DNA of 32,608 nucleotides from MESE01 sp036675035 (GCA_036675035.1 JAKFFO010000226.1:1-32608), one strand, 5' to 3'; counted from the first letter of the stretch, positions 1-8,132 are shown. The notes: generated by a model from the letters alone, not told the origin. A program made the numbers and translations.

Positions 1-124
1 TTCCGATATATTACTCACCCGTTCGCCACTCGCCACCAGGGTTGCCCCCGTGCTGCCGTTCGACTTGCATGTGTAAGGCATGCCGCCAGCGTTCAATCTG
101 AGCCAGGATCAAACTCTTCAGTTT
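1..124 (-). rRNA. rrs: 16S ribosomal RNA, 5' end (partial)
   Basis: The reverse complement reads as the start of a bacterial 16S rRNA: the universal AGAGTTTGATCCTGGCTCAG site lies near 98-117, followed by ATTGAACGCTGGCGGCATGC and a CAAGTCGAACGG stretch. Only about 124 nt are present; the gene continues beyond the left edge. The mature 5' end near 124 was placed by analogy with the E. coli start AAATTGAAGAG and may be off by a few bases. The GTAATATATCGGAA stretch at the left edge is characteristic of Oxalobacteraceae (remembered, not searched). Confidence 0.97.
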
Positions 125-398
125 AATCTCTGTTTGTGGCATTGCTGCCTAGCATCTCTGCTATCGCTCACTCAAAAGTCTGACAGGTCAGTTCTTGCGA
201 ACTGTCCTATATTTCCTTCTTGTGAACACTTGATTTTTTAAGTTACACAGCAAACGAATTTGCTGCCGCACTTCCATCAAGCGCCCACACTTATCGGCTG
301 TTAATTTTTAAAGAACTCGTTTCCGCTTCGCTCCGCGCTTTTTATCGCGCTTCACTCTTCCAACAAATCGTTTTGTTTGTCAGCAGCAGAGAGATGAG
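125..398 (-). other. rRNA operon leader (pre-16S spacer)
   Basis: About 270 nt of AT-rich, non-coding sequence lie between the predicted rRNA promoter and the 16S 5' end. They hold a boxA-like element (separate entry) and the sequence AACAGCCGATAAGTGTGGGCGCTTG on the minus strand, which resembles the pre-16S leaders of other betaproteobacteria. No protein gene is supported: the short ORF crossing 373-615 has no ribosome binding site and overlaps the promoter. Confidence 0.8.
301..316 (-). promoter_or_regulatory. boxA-like antitermination element of the rrn leader
   Basis: The minus strand reads TTCTTTAAAAATTAA, close to the E. coli rrn boxA (TGCTCTTTAACAATT), and lies between promoter and 16S as expected. 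boxA RNA recruits NusB/NusE (S10) and lets RNA polymerase pass Rho-dependent stops in rRNA operons. Assigned by motif similarity and position only. Confidence 0.65.
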
Positions 399-427
399 AT
401 TATGCGGCATCTTCTACTTCACGTCAA
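399..427 (-). promoter_or_regulatory. Predicted sigma70 rRNA promoter
   Basis: On the minus strand a -35 box TTGACG (427-422) is separated by exactly 17 bp from a -10 box CATAAT (404-399). Directly upstream (428-455) is an A/T-rich run, GATTTAAAGCTCAATCGAAA, that could act as an UP element. Transcription would start near 392 and read through the leader into 16S. The arrangement is typical of strong rRNA P1 promoters; no transcript data are available here. Confidence 0.7.
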
Positions 428-554
428 TCTTTTTGTTTCGATTGAGCTTTAAATCTTTTCTTGCATCCATCGCATTTTTGCGCACTTACTTTTTAATTCG
501 GTGCACTACTGAACGCTTTTACGACGCCCGTTCTGCAACGGGACGCGCACTATA

Positions 555-1331
555 TCAAAGGTTTCTAAAGCTTGGCAAGCGTTTCTCTATAAAAGCCTTC
601 ATTCCCTCCTTTTGATCTTCAGTTGCAAAGGTGGCATGAAACAATCTTCGCTCATATTGGACTCCATCCGTCAGCATGGATTCATATGCGCGATTTACCG
701 ACTCTTTTACCATCATCGCTATAGGCAAAGACATAGATGAAATAGTTCCGGCAGCAGCAAGCGCTTCTTCCATGAGCTTGTCGGCAGGAACAATACGCGA
801 AACCAATCCAGCACGCTCCGCCTCGACTGCATCCATCATGCGGGCGGTGAGACACATATCCATCGCCTTTGCCTTTGAAATTGCGCGCGGAAGCCGTTGC
901 GTACCACCGGCGCCGGGCATGGTTCCCAATTTGATTTCGGGCTGTCCAAATTTAGCGTTATCGGCCGCAATAATGAAGTCACACATCATAGCCAGCTCAC
1001 ATCCGCCTCCCAAAGCATAGCCGGCCACTGCGGCAATGACCGGTTTGCGAATACGTAGAATCTGCTCCCAATTTCGGCTAATGTAATTGCCTTTATAAGC
1101 ATCCATATAACTGTATTCGGCCATCGCAGCGATATCCGCACCGGCTGCGAACGCTTTTTCGCTTCCGGTAATAATCATGCATCCGATATTTGGATCTTCG
1201 TCGAATCGCAGCAATGCCGCACCCAACTCATCCATTAATTGATCGTTAAGGGCGTTCAGCGCCTTCGGACGATTCAACCGAATTAGCCCAGTCTTGCCAA
1301 GAGTTTCTACAATAATATTTTTATAATCCAT
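555..1331 (-). CDS. Enoyl-CoA hydratase
   Basis: 258 residues, the usual length for a crotonase-fold enoyl-CoA hydratase, which adds water to trans-2-enoyl-CoA in beta-oxidation or related CoA pathways. Visible features are the CoA/oxyanion segment FAAGADIAAM (about 61-70), the GYALGGGCELAM segment with catalytic Glu112, and GQPEIKLGTMPGAGGTQRLPR with catalytic Glu132, the two glutamates of the mitochondrial and bacterial hydratases. A strong ribosome site, AGGAGG, lies 7 nt before the ATG. It is a single gene reading toward the rrn operon with no pathway partner next to it, so its specific substrate cannot be told; general fatty-acid enoyl-CoA is the simplest reading. Confidence 0.93.
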   Translation of the reverse strand: MDYKNIIVETLGKTGLIRLNRPKALNALNDQLMDELGAALLRFDEDPNIGCMIITGSEKAFAAGADIAAMAEYSYMDAYKGNYISRNWEQILRIRKPVIAAVAGYALGGGCELAMMCDFIIAADNAKFGQPEIKLGTMPGAGGTQRLPRAISKAKAMDMCLTARMMDAVEAERAGLVSRIVPADKLMEEALAAAGTISSMSLPIAMMVKESVNRAYESMLTDGVQYERRLFHATFATEDQKEGMKAFIEKRLPSFRNL

Positions 1332-1549
1332 TCAAGCCTCCTTGAGGAATAGTGACCACGATATTTTTGCCTCGCATGCAGTACATTTACGCATAATGAC
1401 CGCACTTAATGTTGATAGCGCCTCCATATTCCGCATCGCATACACGAACTCGATTCAGAAGCGCAGTCAGATAGGGAATAGGTGGCTCAATACCAAGCGC
1501 ATTTCGACAGACTCTTAAACGCCCAATTCTTTTGTCGTCCTGGCTACTA

Positions 1550-2758
1550 CTACGTTGCCTTTGGCAACAGCACCCACATTCGCCCTCGTTGCTTCATCTT
1601 TCCTGCCTGTTCCCCTGCCTGCTTGCCGAAACCCCAGAAATAATCTGCGCGCACGGCATTTTTTATCGCCCCCCCGGTATCTTGTGCCAGCATCAGGCGC
1701 TGCAAAGCCGAGTCGCTATTGGGCTTCGTTGTCTCCAGAAATACCGGGACGCCAAGCGGAATGAATTGCGTATCGACTGCAATTGAGCGTTGCGGCGTTA
1801 ACGGCACGCCGAGTGAACCTTTGGGACCTTTTTTTGGATCAGTCAGCTTTTCTTCGTGAAAGAATACATAGCTCGGATTTGCATTTAATAATTCCTCCCT
1901 GCGTGCCGGATTCGCCGCGTACCACGCCTTGATACTTTGTGCCGAAGCCTGATCAAGTGTCATTTCTCCTTTGTCGACCAAATAACGACCAATCGATTTG
2001 TAAGGATGACCATTTTGATTTGCATAGGCAAGACGAACGGTCTCGTTCGTATCTACCAGATAGACGCGACCGGAGCCTTGAATCTGCAAGAAAAAAGCTT
2101 CAATCGGATCGTCCACCCACAATATTTCCTTTCCTGCCAAGGAATTCCGCTGCATCAGTTCAGCCCGAGAGAAATACGGCAAAATTTTGTTCCCTTCCAA
2201 CCTGCCGCGCAGGCGCATTGTCTTTAAATCGGGATAAAGGCTCGCAAGCTCAATTGTCAGCATATCTTCGGGAACGCTATGCAATGGCGTTTGAAAAACA
2301 CCGCCTCGCTTCCGCGCTCCGCGCAACAGTGGTTCATAGTATCCAGTGACCAGGCCGCTGTCCGAACCATCCGCATTCAGTACCTGGTGCGGGGTAAAAA
2401 ACACTTCAAAGAAGGTTCGTATCGCCGCGCTATCCATTCCATTTACGCTGCGCGCGGTAGTGCAAGGTTTCGCCCATTCCGTTTTCTTCACCAGAACTTC
2501 ACAAGAAGCCAGAAACGCAGGCCATGCCTCGCTCAGATTGTCTTTATCCCAACCAGGGACCGTCGCATAATTCGTTGGCCTCAATACTTCGCCATCATTG
2601 AAAATTGATACCGGTGGCGTTGTCGCGAGCACCCTGTCCGAAGCGGATGGGGATGGAACAGGCAGTTCCGTTTTTTTCTCAGGCGCTGTCGAGCAGCCAA
2701 AAATAGCCGAAGCAACGAATAGAACGGATGCGAGTAAACTAATGTGAGCAGATAACAT
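1550..2758 (-). CDS. mltA: Membrane-bound lytic murein transglycosylase A (MltA)
   Basis: 402 residues with a lipoprotein signal peptide (hydrophobic 5-20, lipobox IFGC, lipidated Cys22), placing it in the outer membrane facing the periplasm. The MltA domain contains VTGYYEP (137-143), FFLQIQGSGRV (222-231) and the C-terminal 3D domain, with AVDTQFIPLG (327-336) and the AQDTGGAIK block holding Asp360, equivalent to the catalytic Asp308 of E. coli MltA. It cleaves the glycan strand of peptidoglycan, forming 1,6-anhydromuropeptides during wall turnover. No clear ribosome site precedes this ATG, and its start lies only 5-14 nt from the start of a divergent microprotein ORF, so the start is somewhat uncertain; the signal peptide favours it. 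Confidence 0.95.
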   Translation of the reverse strand: MLSAHISLLASVLFVASAIFGCSTAPEKKTELPVPSPSASDRVLATTPPVSIFNDGEVLRPTNYATVPGWDKDNLSEAWPAFLASCEVLVKKTEWAKPCTTARSVNGMDSAAIRTFFEVFFTPHQVLNADGSDSGLVTGYYEPLLRGARKRGGVFQTPLHSVPEDMLTIELASLYPDLKTMRLRGRLEGNKILPYFSRAELMQRNSLAGKEILWVDDPIEAFFLQIQGSGRVYLVDTNETVRLAYANQNGHPYKSIGRYLVDKGEMTLDQASAQSIKAWYAANPARREELLNANPSYVFFHEEKLTDPKKGPKGSLGVPLTPQRSIAVDTQFIPLGVPVFLETTKPNSDSALQRLMLAQDTGGAIKNAVRADYFWGFGKQAGEQAGKMKQRGRMWVLLPKAT

Positions 2759-2772
2759 TTGGGATGAATTGT

Positions 2773-2904
2773 ATGTGGCTATTATTTTTGGAAGCTGGTG
2801 TGGCTTTATTCTTGCTGATATTTATCGTTTGGTGGACGATGTTTCCGAACAAGAAATCGAACCATTCACAGACTAAAGATTCATCAGACTCTGATGACGT
2901 GTGA
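2773..2904 (+). CDS. Small single-pass membrane protein (43 residues), unknown function
   Basis: An ORF too short for usual cut-offs. The protein begins MWLLFLEAGVALFLLIFIVW: one strongly hydrophobic segment (about 2-23), then a basic patch FPNKK and a Ser/Asp-rich acidic tail ending DSDDV. A GGGA ribosome-like site at 2761-2764 is 8 nt before the ATG at 2773; an in-frame ATG at 2764 would add MNC. The TM-basic-acidic layout is what a real bitopic microprotein looks like and is unlikely by chance in this frame. It is divergent from mltA, with start codons almost touching, and its stop lies 20 nt from the convergent apaG stop. I do not recognise a named family; a role in envelope biology is only guessed from the neighbour. 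Confidence 0.65.
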   Translation: MWLLFLEAGVALFLLIFIVWWTMFPNKKSNHSQTKDSSDSDDV

Positions 2905-2923
2905 TAAAAAAGCGCCGCGTGGA

Positions 2924-3298
2924 TTAATGAAGGGTACGCGGCAACGACAAAACGAATTCCGGAATCATTACTTCGAATTGTTCGCCATCTTCGGCGACAC
3001 AAAAATACTTGCCATGCATAGATCCTTGGGAGGTAGTAAGCGACGTGCCGCTGGTGTATTCAAACTGTTCGCCCGGCTGCAATAATGGCTGGTGGCCCAC
3101 GACACCTAATCCGCGTACTTCCTGCGTTTGATTGTTGGCATCAACAATGATCCAATGACGCGAGATCAGCTGCGCAGCGACTTGGCCCGTATTTTTAATA
3201 GTAACTGCATAAGCAAATACATAATTCGAACGATCAGGATCCGACTGATTCTCCAAATACTGAGTTTTGACAAGCACAGTCAATTCGTAAGCTGCCAT
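2924..3298 (-). CDS. apaG: ApaG domain protein
   Basis: 124 residues from MAAYELTVLV, matching the usual ApaG length of about 125. The family has a fibronectin-III-like beta sandwich; conserved stretches seen are YVFAYAVTIKNTG (about 25-37), LISRHWIIVDANN, EVRGLGVVGHQPLLQPGE and FEYTSGTSL. ApaG has been linked to cobalt/magnesium phenotypes and is of unsettled biochemical function. The ORF is open to 3367, but the upstream residues do not resemble the family, and an AAAGGGAA ribosome site sits just ahead of the ATG at 3298, so this start was chosen. It is divergent from rpe, separated by 137 bp, a common Burkholderiales arrangement. Confidence 0.93.
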   Translation of the reverse strand: MAAYELTVLVKTQYLENQSDPDRSNYVFAYAVTIKNTGQVAAQLISRHWIIVDANNQTQEVRGLGVVGHQPLLQPGEQFEYTSGTSLTTSQGSMHGKYFCVAEDGEQFEVMIPEFVLSLPRTLH

Positions 3299-3435
3299 TA
3301 AATTCCCTTTAAATCTTATTTTAACCAAAGGCGTTTGGCATGGTGTGCGGCAAGTGGCTGATTCCACCCGAATTCGCGCAGAGACGCAAGACTTAACCTA
3401 TGAATGGCACGGTAAAATAGTGAAACTTTTTAAAA

Positions 3436-4110
3436 ATGACTAACATGCCAACTTACCGCATCGCCCCCAGCATCTTATCCGCCGATTTCGCCCGATTGGG
3501 TGACGAAGTGCGCAATGTCGTGGCTGCCGGAGCCGACATAATCCATTTCGATGTGATGGACAATCATTATGTTCCCAATCTGACAATTGGGCCGCTGGTT
3601 TGCGAAGCGATCCGGCCGCACGTACAGGTGCCGATCGATGTCCATCTGATGGTCAAGCCAGTGGACCGCATCGTGCCTGACTTTGCCAAGGCAGGTGCCA
3701 ACATCATCAGTTTCCATCCTGAAGCGTCGGAGCATATCGATCGCACATTGCAACTGATCCGTGATAACGGCTGCAAAGCCGGGTTGGTATTCAATCCCGC
3801 GACGCCTTTGCATTATCTGGAACATGTAATGGACAAGCTCGACCTTATCCTGATCATGTCGGTCAATCCAGGCTTCGGGGGACAGTCGTTTCTTCCGGAG
3901 GCCTTGAAGAAAATTGCGGCCGTCCGCAAGCTGATCGATCAATCGGATTGCAACATCATGCTGGAAGTCGACGGTGGCGTCAAAGTTGAAAATATTGCGC
4001 AAGTCGCGCAAGCGGGTGCCGACACCTTTGTGGCCGGTTCGGCCATTTTCGGCAAGCCGGACTACAAGACAGTGATCGATGCAATGCGCGGCGAATTGGC
4101 AAAAGCATGA
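3436..4110 (+). CDS. rpe: Ribulose-phosphate 3-epimerase
   Basis: 224 residues, TIM-barrel epimerase that interconverts ribulose 5-phosphate and xylulose 5-phosphate in the pentose phosphate pathway. Family signatures: APSILSADFARLG (about 9-21), the metal and catalytic segment IHFDVMDNHYVPNLT, VDVHLMVKP-type strand (seen as PIDVHLMVKP), MSVNPGFGGQSF in the second catalytic loop, and EVDGGV near the phosphate-binding end. The first ATG has no clear ribosome site; a second ATG three codons on (3445) is an alternative. Its last bases overlap the start of gph (ATGA), so the two are translationally coupled. A TAAAAT at 3413-3418 could be a -10 box but lacks a good -35. Confidence 0.97.
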   Translation: MTNMPTYRIAPSILSADFARLGDEVRNVVAAGADIIHFDVMDNHYVPNLTIGPLVCEAIRPHVQVPIDVHLMVKPVDRIVPDFAKAGANIISFHPEASEHIDRTLQLIRDNGCKAGLVFNPATPLHYLEHVMDKLDLILIMSVNPGFGGQSFLPEALKKIAAVRKLIDQSDCNIMLEVDGGVKVENIAQVAQAGADTFVAGSAIFGKPDYKTVIDAMRGELAKA

Positions 4111-4799
4111 ACGCTCCTGAGCGATTAATGCTGTCAAATATCGGCGCCGCCATCCTCGACCTGGACGGCACGATGCTGGATACCGCTCCAGACTTCAAGG
4201 TCGCAATAAACCGCATGCGCGAAGAGTTCAAGCTCGCGCCGCTTACTATCCATACGGTGACCAATTATGTCGGAAAGGGAACCGAGAATTTGATACTGCG
4301 CGTACTTGCCACAGACATGGAACCTGATGAAGTGGACCGGCATTTTGATCAAGCAATGAATTCCTATCTGCGGCACTACTCGGAAATCAATGGCATTCAT
4401 GCGACCGTTTATCCAGGTGTGAGAAAAGGCCTGGACGAATTGCAATCGAAAGGGCTGCGCCTTGCCTGCGTAACGAACAAACCCATCGCATTCGCAGTGC
4501 CTCTGCTGGAAAAAGTCGGCTTGCATGGGTACTTTGAACTGGTTTATGGCGGCGATTCGCTACCGAGAAAAAAACCTGATCCCTATCCACTGTTAAAAGT
4601 GTGCGAAGACTTCGGATTGCCGCCCGCACGGGTGGTCGCGATCGGCGACTCATCCAACGATGCGCAAGCAGCGCGAGCAGCCGGCTGCCCGGTATTAACG
4701 GTTCCGTACGGTTATAACCATGGGCAATCTATACAAGAAATCGATTCCGATGGTATAGTTCCAACGCTGCTCGATGCAGCGCATCTCATTTCAGCTTAA
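4107..4799 (+). CDS. gph: Phosphoglycolate phosphatase
   Basis: 230-residue HAD-superfamily phosphatase. Motif I is LDLDGTMLDT with nucleophile Asp18 and general acid Asp20; motif II is the CVTNKP segment; motif III the Lys in PRKKPDPYPLL; motif IV IGDSSNDAQAARAAG. A helical cap follows motif I. It dephosphorylates 2-phosphoglycolate, a by-product of DNA 3'-end repair and of oxygenase activity. It overlaps rpe by 4 nt (ATGA). The stop codon TAA at 4797-4799 is followed immediately by an ATG that opens the Trp leader reading frame, so transcripts from rpe-gph probably run into the trp attenuator. Confidence 0.95.
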   Translation: MNAPERLMLSNIGAAILDLDGTMLDTAPDFKVAINRMREEFKLAPLTIHTVTNYVGKGTENLILRVLATDMEPDEVDRHFDQAMNSYLRHYSEINGIHATVYPGVRKGLDELQSKGLRLACVTNKPIAFAVPLLEKVGLHGYFELVYGGDSLPRKKPDPYPLLKVCEDFGLPPARVVAIGDSSNDAQAARAAGCPVLTVPYGYNHGQSIQEIDSDGIVPTLLDAAHLISA

Positions 4800-4808
4800 A
4801 TGCACCTT

Positions 4809-4895
4809 ATGTTTCTCGACAAAAAACGTAACGCCCCAACGCTCGGCGCCCTTGAGGCCTGGCTATGGCGACGCTGGCAATCCTGGGCTGAGTAA
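4809..4895 (+). CDS. trpL: trp operon leader peptide (28 residues, four Trp)
   Basis: A short ORF beginning MFLDKKRNAPTLGALEA and ending WLWRRWQSWAE has four Trp codons (TGG at 4860, 4866, 4875, 4884) within 27 nt. It lies between gph and trpE and is followed by a terminator-like hairpin, the hallmark of transcription attenuation: Trp-starved ribosomes stall on the Trp codons and the downstream trp genes are expressed. An in-frame ATG at 4800, directly after the gph stop, would add MHL; no good ribosome site favours either start, so coupling to gph translation is possible. Trp normally makes up about 1 percent of residues, so 4 in 9 is very unlikely by chance. Confidence 0.87.
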   Translation: MFLDKKRNAPTLGALEAWLWRRWQSWAE

Positions 4896-4903
4896 TCACC
4901 CGA

Positions 4904-4940
4904 TTAGCCGCTGAGCGCTTGCGCGCTTGGCTACGTTTTT
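4904..4940 (+). terminator. trp attenuator terminator hairpin
   Basis: Outer stem TAGCC (4905-4909) with GGCTA (4929-4933), inner stem AGCGC with GCGCT around the loop TTGC, then TTTTT at 4936-4940. The 5' arm TTAGCC (4904-4909) can instead pair with GGCTGA (4886-4891) at the end of the leader ORF, giving a mutually exclusive antiterminator. A ribosome that finishes the leader peptide (stop at 4893) would cover 4886-4891 and allow termination; one stalled at the early Trp codons would leave it free. The pairings were read by eye, without a folding calculation. Confidence 0.75.
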
Positions 4941-4985
4941 AGACTGACCCACCGCACACTCTACAATAGCGGTCCGGAGAGAAAC

Positions 4986-6482
4986 ATGACTGAACTCGAA
5001 TTCAAATCGCTGGCCACGCAAGGCTATAACCGCATTCCACTGATCGCAGAGGCTTTCGCCGATCTTGAAACCCCGCTGACCCTCTATCTGAAACTGGCGC
5101 AAACCCAAAATGCGGGCAGGAACACCTTTCTGCTCGAATCGGTAGTGGGTGGCGAGCGCTTCGGCCGTTATTCGTTTATCGGTTTGCCTGCCTCGACGTT
5201 GATGCGCAGTTTTGGAACCAAGATCGAAGTCATTAAGAACGGCGTTGTGGCAGAAACTATCGAAAGCAATCCACTCGATTTCATAGCGCAATTCCAGGCA
5301 CGCTACAAGGTTGCGTTACGCCCTGGCATGCCACGATTTTGCGGCGGACTTGCCGGCTATTTCAGCTATGACACGGTACGTCATATTGAAAAGCGTTTGG
5401 CACATACAGCGCCGAAAGATGATCTGGGCTTGCCGGAGATTCAACTGCTGGTTACCGAAGAATTGGCTGTCATCGATAATCTGTCGGGCAAGCTTTATTT
5501 GATTGTCTATGCAGACCCGACCCAGCCGGAAGCCTATTCGAAAGGCCGCCAGCGTCTCAAGGACTTGCGTGCCATGCTGCGCCGCGCAGTCGACGCACCA
5601 GTGACATCTGCATCGGTACGTACCGATACGATCCGCGATTTTGCCAAGGACGATTATCTGAGGGCAGTAGCCAAAGCCAAGGAATACATCATGGCTGGGG
5701 ATTTGATGCAGGTACAAATCGGCCAGCGAATCAAGAAGCCCTATGTCGATTCACCGCTTTCGCTCTATCGCGCATTGCGTTCTCTGAATCCGTCGCCCTA
5801 TATGTACTTCTACAATTTTGGCGACATGCAAATCGTCGGCGCATCGCCAGAAATCCTGGTGCGCAATGAGAGCATCGGTGACGACAAGAAAAAAGTAACG
5901 ATACGCCCGCTGGCCGGTACCAGGCCCCGCGGATCAACACCGAAACGTGACGACGAACTCGCGACGGAATTGCTGGCCGATCCAAAAGAAATTGCCGAGC
6001 ACGTGATGCTGATCGATCTGGCACGCAACGACATTGGCCGCATTGCCGAAACCGGCAGTGTCCAGGTTACCGACAAGTTCGTTATCGAAAAATATTCACA
6101 TGTGCAGCATATCGTGTCGAACGTCGAAGGTACACTCAAGCCGAATCTTTCGAACTTGGATGTACTCAAAGCAACCTTCCCGGCCGGGACACTCTCCGGG
6201 GCGCCAAAAGTGCGTGCGATGGAGATCATCGATGAGCTGGAGCTGACCAAACGCGGAATCTATGGCGGCGCATGCGGTTATTTGTCGTTCGGCGGCGAAA
6301 TGGATCTTGCGATTGCAATTCGGACCGGGGTCATCAAGGATGGCATGCTGTACGTACAGGCGGCAGCCGGGATCGTTGCCGATTCGGCACCCGAAATGGA
6401 ATGGCAGGAAACCGAGAACAAGGCGCGGGCAGTTTTGCGCGCAGCGGAGCAAGTCCAGGACGGCTTGGACGGGGAGATCTGA
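4986..6482 (+). CDS. trpE: Anthranilate synthase component I
   Basis: 498 residues. With TrpG it converts chorismate and glutamine to anthranilate, the first committed step of tryptophan synthesis. The N-terminal part has LLESVVGGERFGRYSF (49-64), containing the LLES motif that binds Trp for feedback inhibition. The C-terminal chorismate-binding domain has GDLMQVQIGQRI, RPLAGTRPRG, DLARNDIGR, and FPAGTLSGAPKVRAMEIIDELE. A GGAGAG ribosome site precedes the ATG. It starts the trpEGDC block; the trpG ATG follows the TrpE stop after 1 nt. It is controlled by the upstream leader and attenuator. PabB is less likely given the leader peptide and the trpGDC genes that follow. Confidence 0.98.
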   Translation: MTELEFKSLATQGYNRIPLIAEAFADLETPLTLYLKLAQTQNAGRNTFLLESVVGGERFGRYSFIGLPASTLMRSFGTKIEVIKNGVVAETIESNPLDFIAQFQARYKVALRPGMPRFCGGLAGYFSYDTVRHIEKRLAHTAPKDDLGLPEIQLLVTEELAVIDNLSGKLYLIVYADPTQPEAYSKGRQRLKDLRAMLRRAVDAPVTSASVRTDTIRDFAKDDYLRAVAKAKEYIMAGDLMQVQIGQRIKKPYVDSPLSLYRALRSLNPSPYMYFYNFGDMQIVGASPEILVRNESIGDDKKKVTIRPLAGTRPRGSTPKRDDELATELLADPKEIAEHVMLIDLARNDIGRIAETGSVQVTDKFVIEKYSHVQHIVSNVEGTLKPNLSNLDVLKATFPAGTLSGAPKVRAMEIIDELELTKRGIYGGACGYLSFGGEMDLAIAIRTGVIKDGMLYVQAAAGIVADSAPEMEWQETENKARAVLRAAEQVQDGLDGEI

Positions 6483-6483
6483 C

Positions 6484-7047
6484 ATGTTATTAATGATCGA
6501 TAACTACGATTCGTTCACCTACAATCTGGTCCAGTATTTCGGCGAACTGGGTGAAGACGTGCGCACTTTCCGCAACGATGAAATTGCGCTGGACGACATT
6601 GCCGCAATGCAGCCGGATCGCATCTGTATCTCGCCCGGCCCCTGCACCCCGCATGAAGCCGGCGTGTCGGTACCGCTGCTGCAGCGCTTCGCCGGCAGTG
6701 TGCCGATTCTGGGCGTCTGCCTCGGCCATCAGAGCATTGGCGCCGCCTTCGGCGGAAAGGTGATCCGCGCCCAGCAAGTCATGCATGGCAAAACCTCGGT
6801 GATCGAACACACCGGAACTGGCGTATTCAGCGAATTGCCGAACCCGTACACCGTCATTCGCTATCACTCACTGGCGATCGAACGCGCGTCGCTGCCGGAT
6901 TGCCTTGAAGTGACTGCCTGGACAGAAGACGGCGAGATCATGGGTGTAAGGCACAAGGAATTCGATGTGCAGGGTGTGCAGTTTCATCCTGAGTCGATCC
7001 TGTCCGAGCATGGGCACGCACTGCTGAAGAATTTCCTCGCTGACTGA
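6484..7047 (+). CDS. trpG: Anthranilate synthase component II (glutamine amidotransferase)
   Basis: 187 residues from MLLMIDNYDSFTYNLVQYFG, a standard TrpG/PabA start 1 nt after the trpE stop (the frame is open further upstream, but only inside trpE). Class I glutamine amidotransferase: CISPGPCTPHEAG oxyanion region, nucleophile Cys79 in LGVCLGHQ, and catalytic His168-Pro-Glu170. It supplies ammonia to TrpE. In many betaproteobacteria a single TrpG/PabA also serves aminodeoxychorismate synthase; whether that holds here cannot be told from this window. Confidence 0.97.
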   Translation: MLLMIDNYDSFTYNLVQYFGELGEDVRTFRNDEIALDDIAAMQPDRICISPGPCTPHEAGVSVPLLQRFAGSVPILGVCLGHQSIGAAFGGKVIRAQQVMHGKTSVIEHTGTGVFSELPNPYTVIRYHSLAIERASLPDCLEVTAWTEDGEIMGVRHKEFDVQGVQFHPESILSEHGHALLKNFLAD

Positions 7048-7088
7048 TACTCACTTTGACGCCAAAACTGGAACCCGGAGAAAACGCC

Positions 7089-8132
7089 ATGCCGATAACC
7101 GAACAAGAAGCGCTCTTGCGTTGTATCGACCATCGGGAGATTTTCCACGACGAGATGCTGTCGTTGTTCCGCAAAATCATGAGCGGCGAAATGTCGCCGG
7201 TGATGATTGCGGCTTTGACCATGGGATTGCGGGTCAAGAAGGAATCCATCGGTGAAATTGCCGCCGCAGCGCAGGTAATGCGCGAGTTCGCCACGAAAGT
7301 CCCGACGGTTGACACCAGCAATCTGCTCGATATCGTCGGCACCGGCGGCGATGGCGCCCACACCTTCAATATATCGACCGCGACCATGTTTGTCGTTGCG
7401 GCAGCCGGCGGGCGCGTGGCCAAGCACGGCGGTCGCAGCGTTTCCTCATCCTCCGGAAGCGCGGACGTCCTTGAAGCACTCGGCGCCAATATCAACTTGA
7501 AACCGGAGCAGATTGCGGAATCGATTGCGCAAACCGGAATCGGATTCATGTTTGCACCGAATCATCATGGCGCAATGAAGCACGCGGCGCCGGTGCGTAA
7601 AGAGCTGGGCATACGCACGATCTTCAACATCCTTGGCCCATTGACCAATCCGGCCGGCGCACCGAATATCCTGATGGGCGTGTTTCATCCCGACCTGGTC
7701 GGCATTCAGGTGCGGGTGCTGCAACGTTTGGGCGCCCGGCATGCGATCGTCGTGTGGGGCCGTGACAACATGGACGAGGTAACGCTCGGTGCGGCCACAA
7801 TGGTCGGGGAATTGGTTAACGGAGAAATCCGTGAGTATGAGATCCACCCGGAAGACTTCGGATTGCAGATGGTCTCAAGCCGCAATCTGAAGGTCGCCAA
7901 TGCTCAGGAGTCGAAGCAGAAGATTTTTGAGGCACTGGACAATTCACCCGGCCCGGTGCGCGACATCGTGCTGTTGAATGCAGGAACCGCCCTGTATGCA
8001 GCGGGCTTGGCCTCGACCATCGGCGAGGGTCTTGTAAAAGCGAATGAAGCGATTGCATCCGGAGCAGCGCGTGCGAAGCTGGATCAATTCGTGCAAGTCA
8101 CACAAAAACTGGGCAGCACAAATCATGTCTGA
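7089..8132 (+). CDS. trpD: Anthranilate phosphoribosyltransferase
   Basis: 347 residues. It transfers phosphoribose from PRPP to anthranilate. The PRPP-binding loop is GTGGDGAHTFNIST (84-97), followed by VAKHGGRSVSSSSGSADVLEALG, anthranilate-site FMFAPNHHGAMKHAAPVRKELGIRTIFN, and GRDNMDEVTL, which holds the metal-binding Asp-Glu. The start at 7089 has a GGAG ribosome site 9 nt upstream and begins MPITEQEALL as expected; the ATG at 7056 would add an atypical 11-residue extension. It overlaps trpC by 8 nt. Confidence 0.97.
   Translation: MPITEQEALLRCIDHREIFHDEMLSLFRKIMSGEMSPVMIAALTMGLRVKKESIGEIAAAAQVMREFATKVPTVDTSNLLDIVGTGGDGAHTFNISTATMFVVAAAGGRVAKHGGRSVSSSSGSADVLEALGANINLKPEQIAESIAQTGIGFMFAPNHHGAMKHAAPVRKELGIRTIFNILGPLTNPAGAPNILMGVFHPDLVGIQVRVLQRLGARHAIVVWGRDNMDEVTLGAATMVGELVNGEIREYEIHPEDFGLQMVSSRNLKVANAQESKQKIFEALDNSPGPVRDIVLLNAGTALYAAGLASTIGEGLVKANEAIASGAARAKLDQFVQVTQKLGSTNHV

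Noticed and set aside
1532..2608. Several plus-strand ORFs over mltA
   Set aside because: All are shadows of mltA; none has a ribosome site or recognisable domain.
2739..3002. 87-residue minus-strand ORF between mltA and apaG
   Set aside because: It overlaps mltA and apaG ends and is opposite the better-supported membrane microprotein; residue content is not protein-like.
3475..4137. 220-residue minus-strand ORF opposite rpe
   Set aside because: It lies entirely opposite a clear rpe gene and has His/Arg/Asp-rich shadow composition with no ribosome site.
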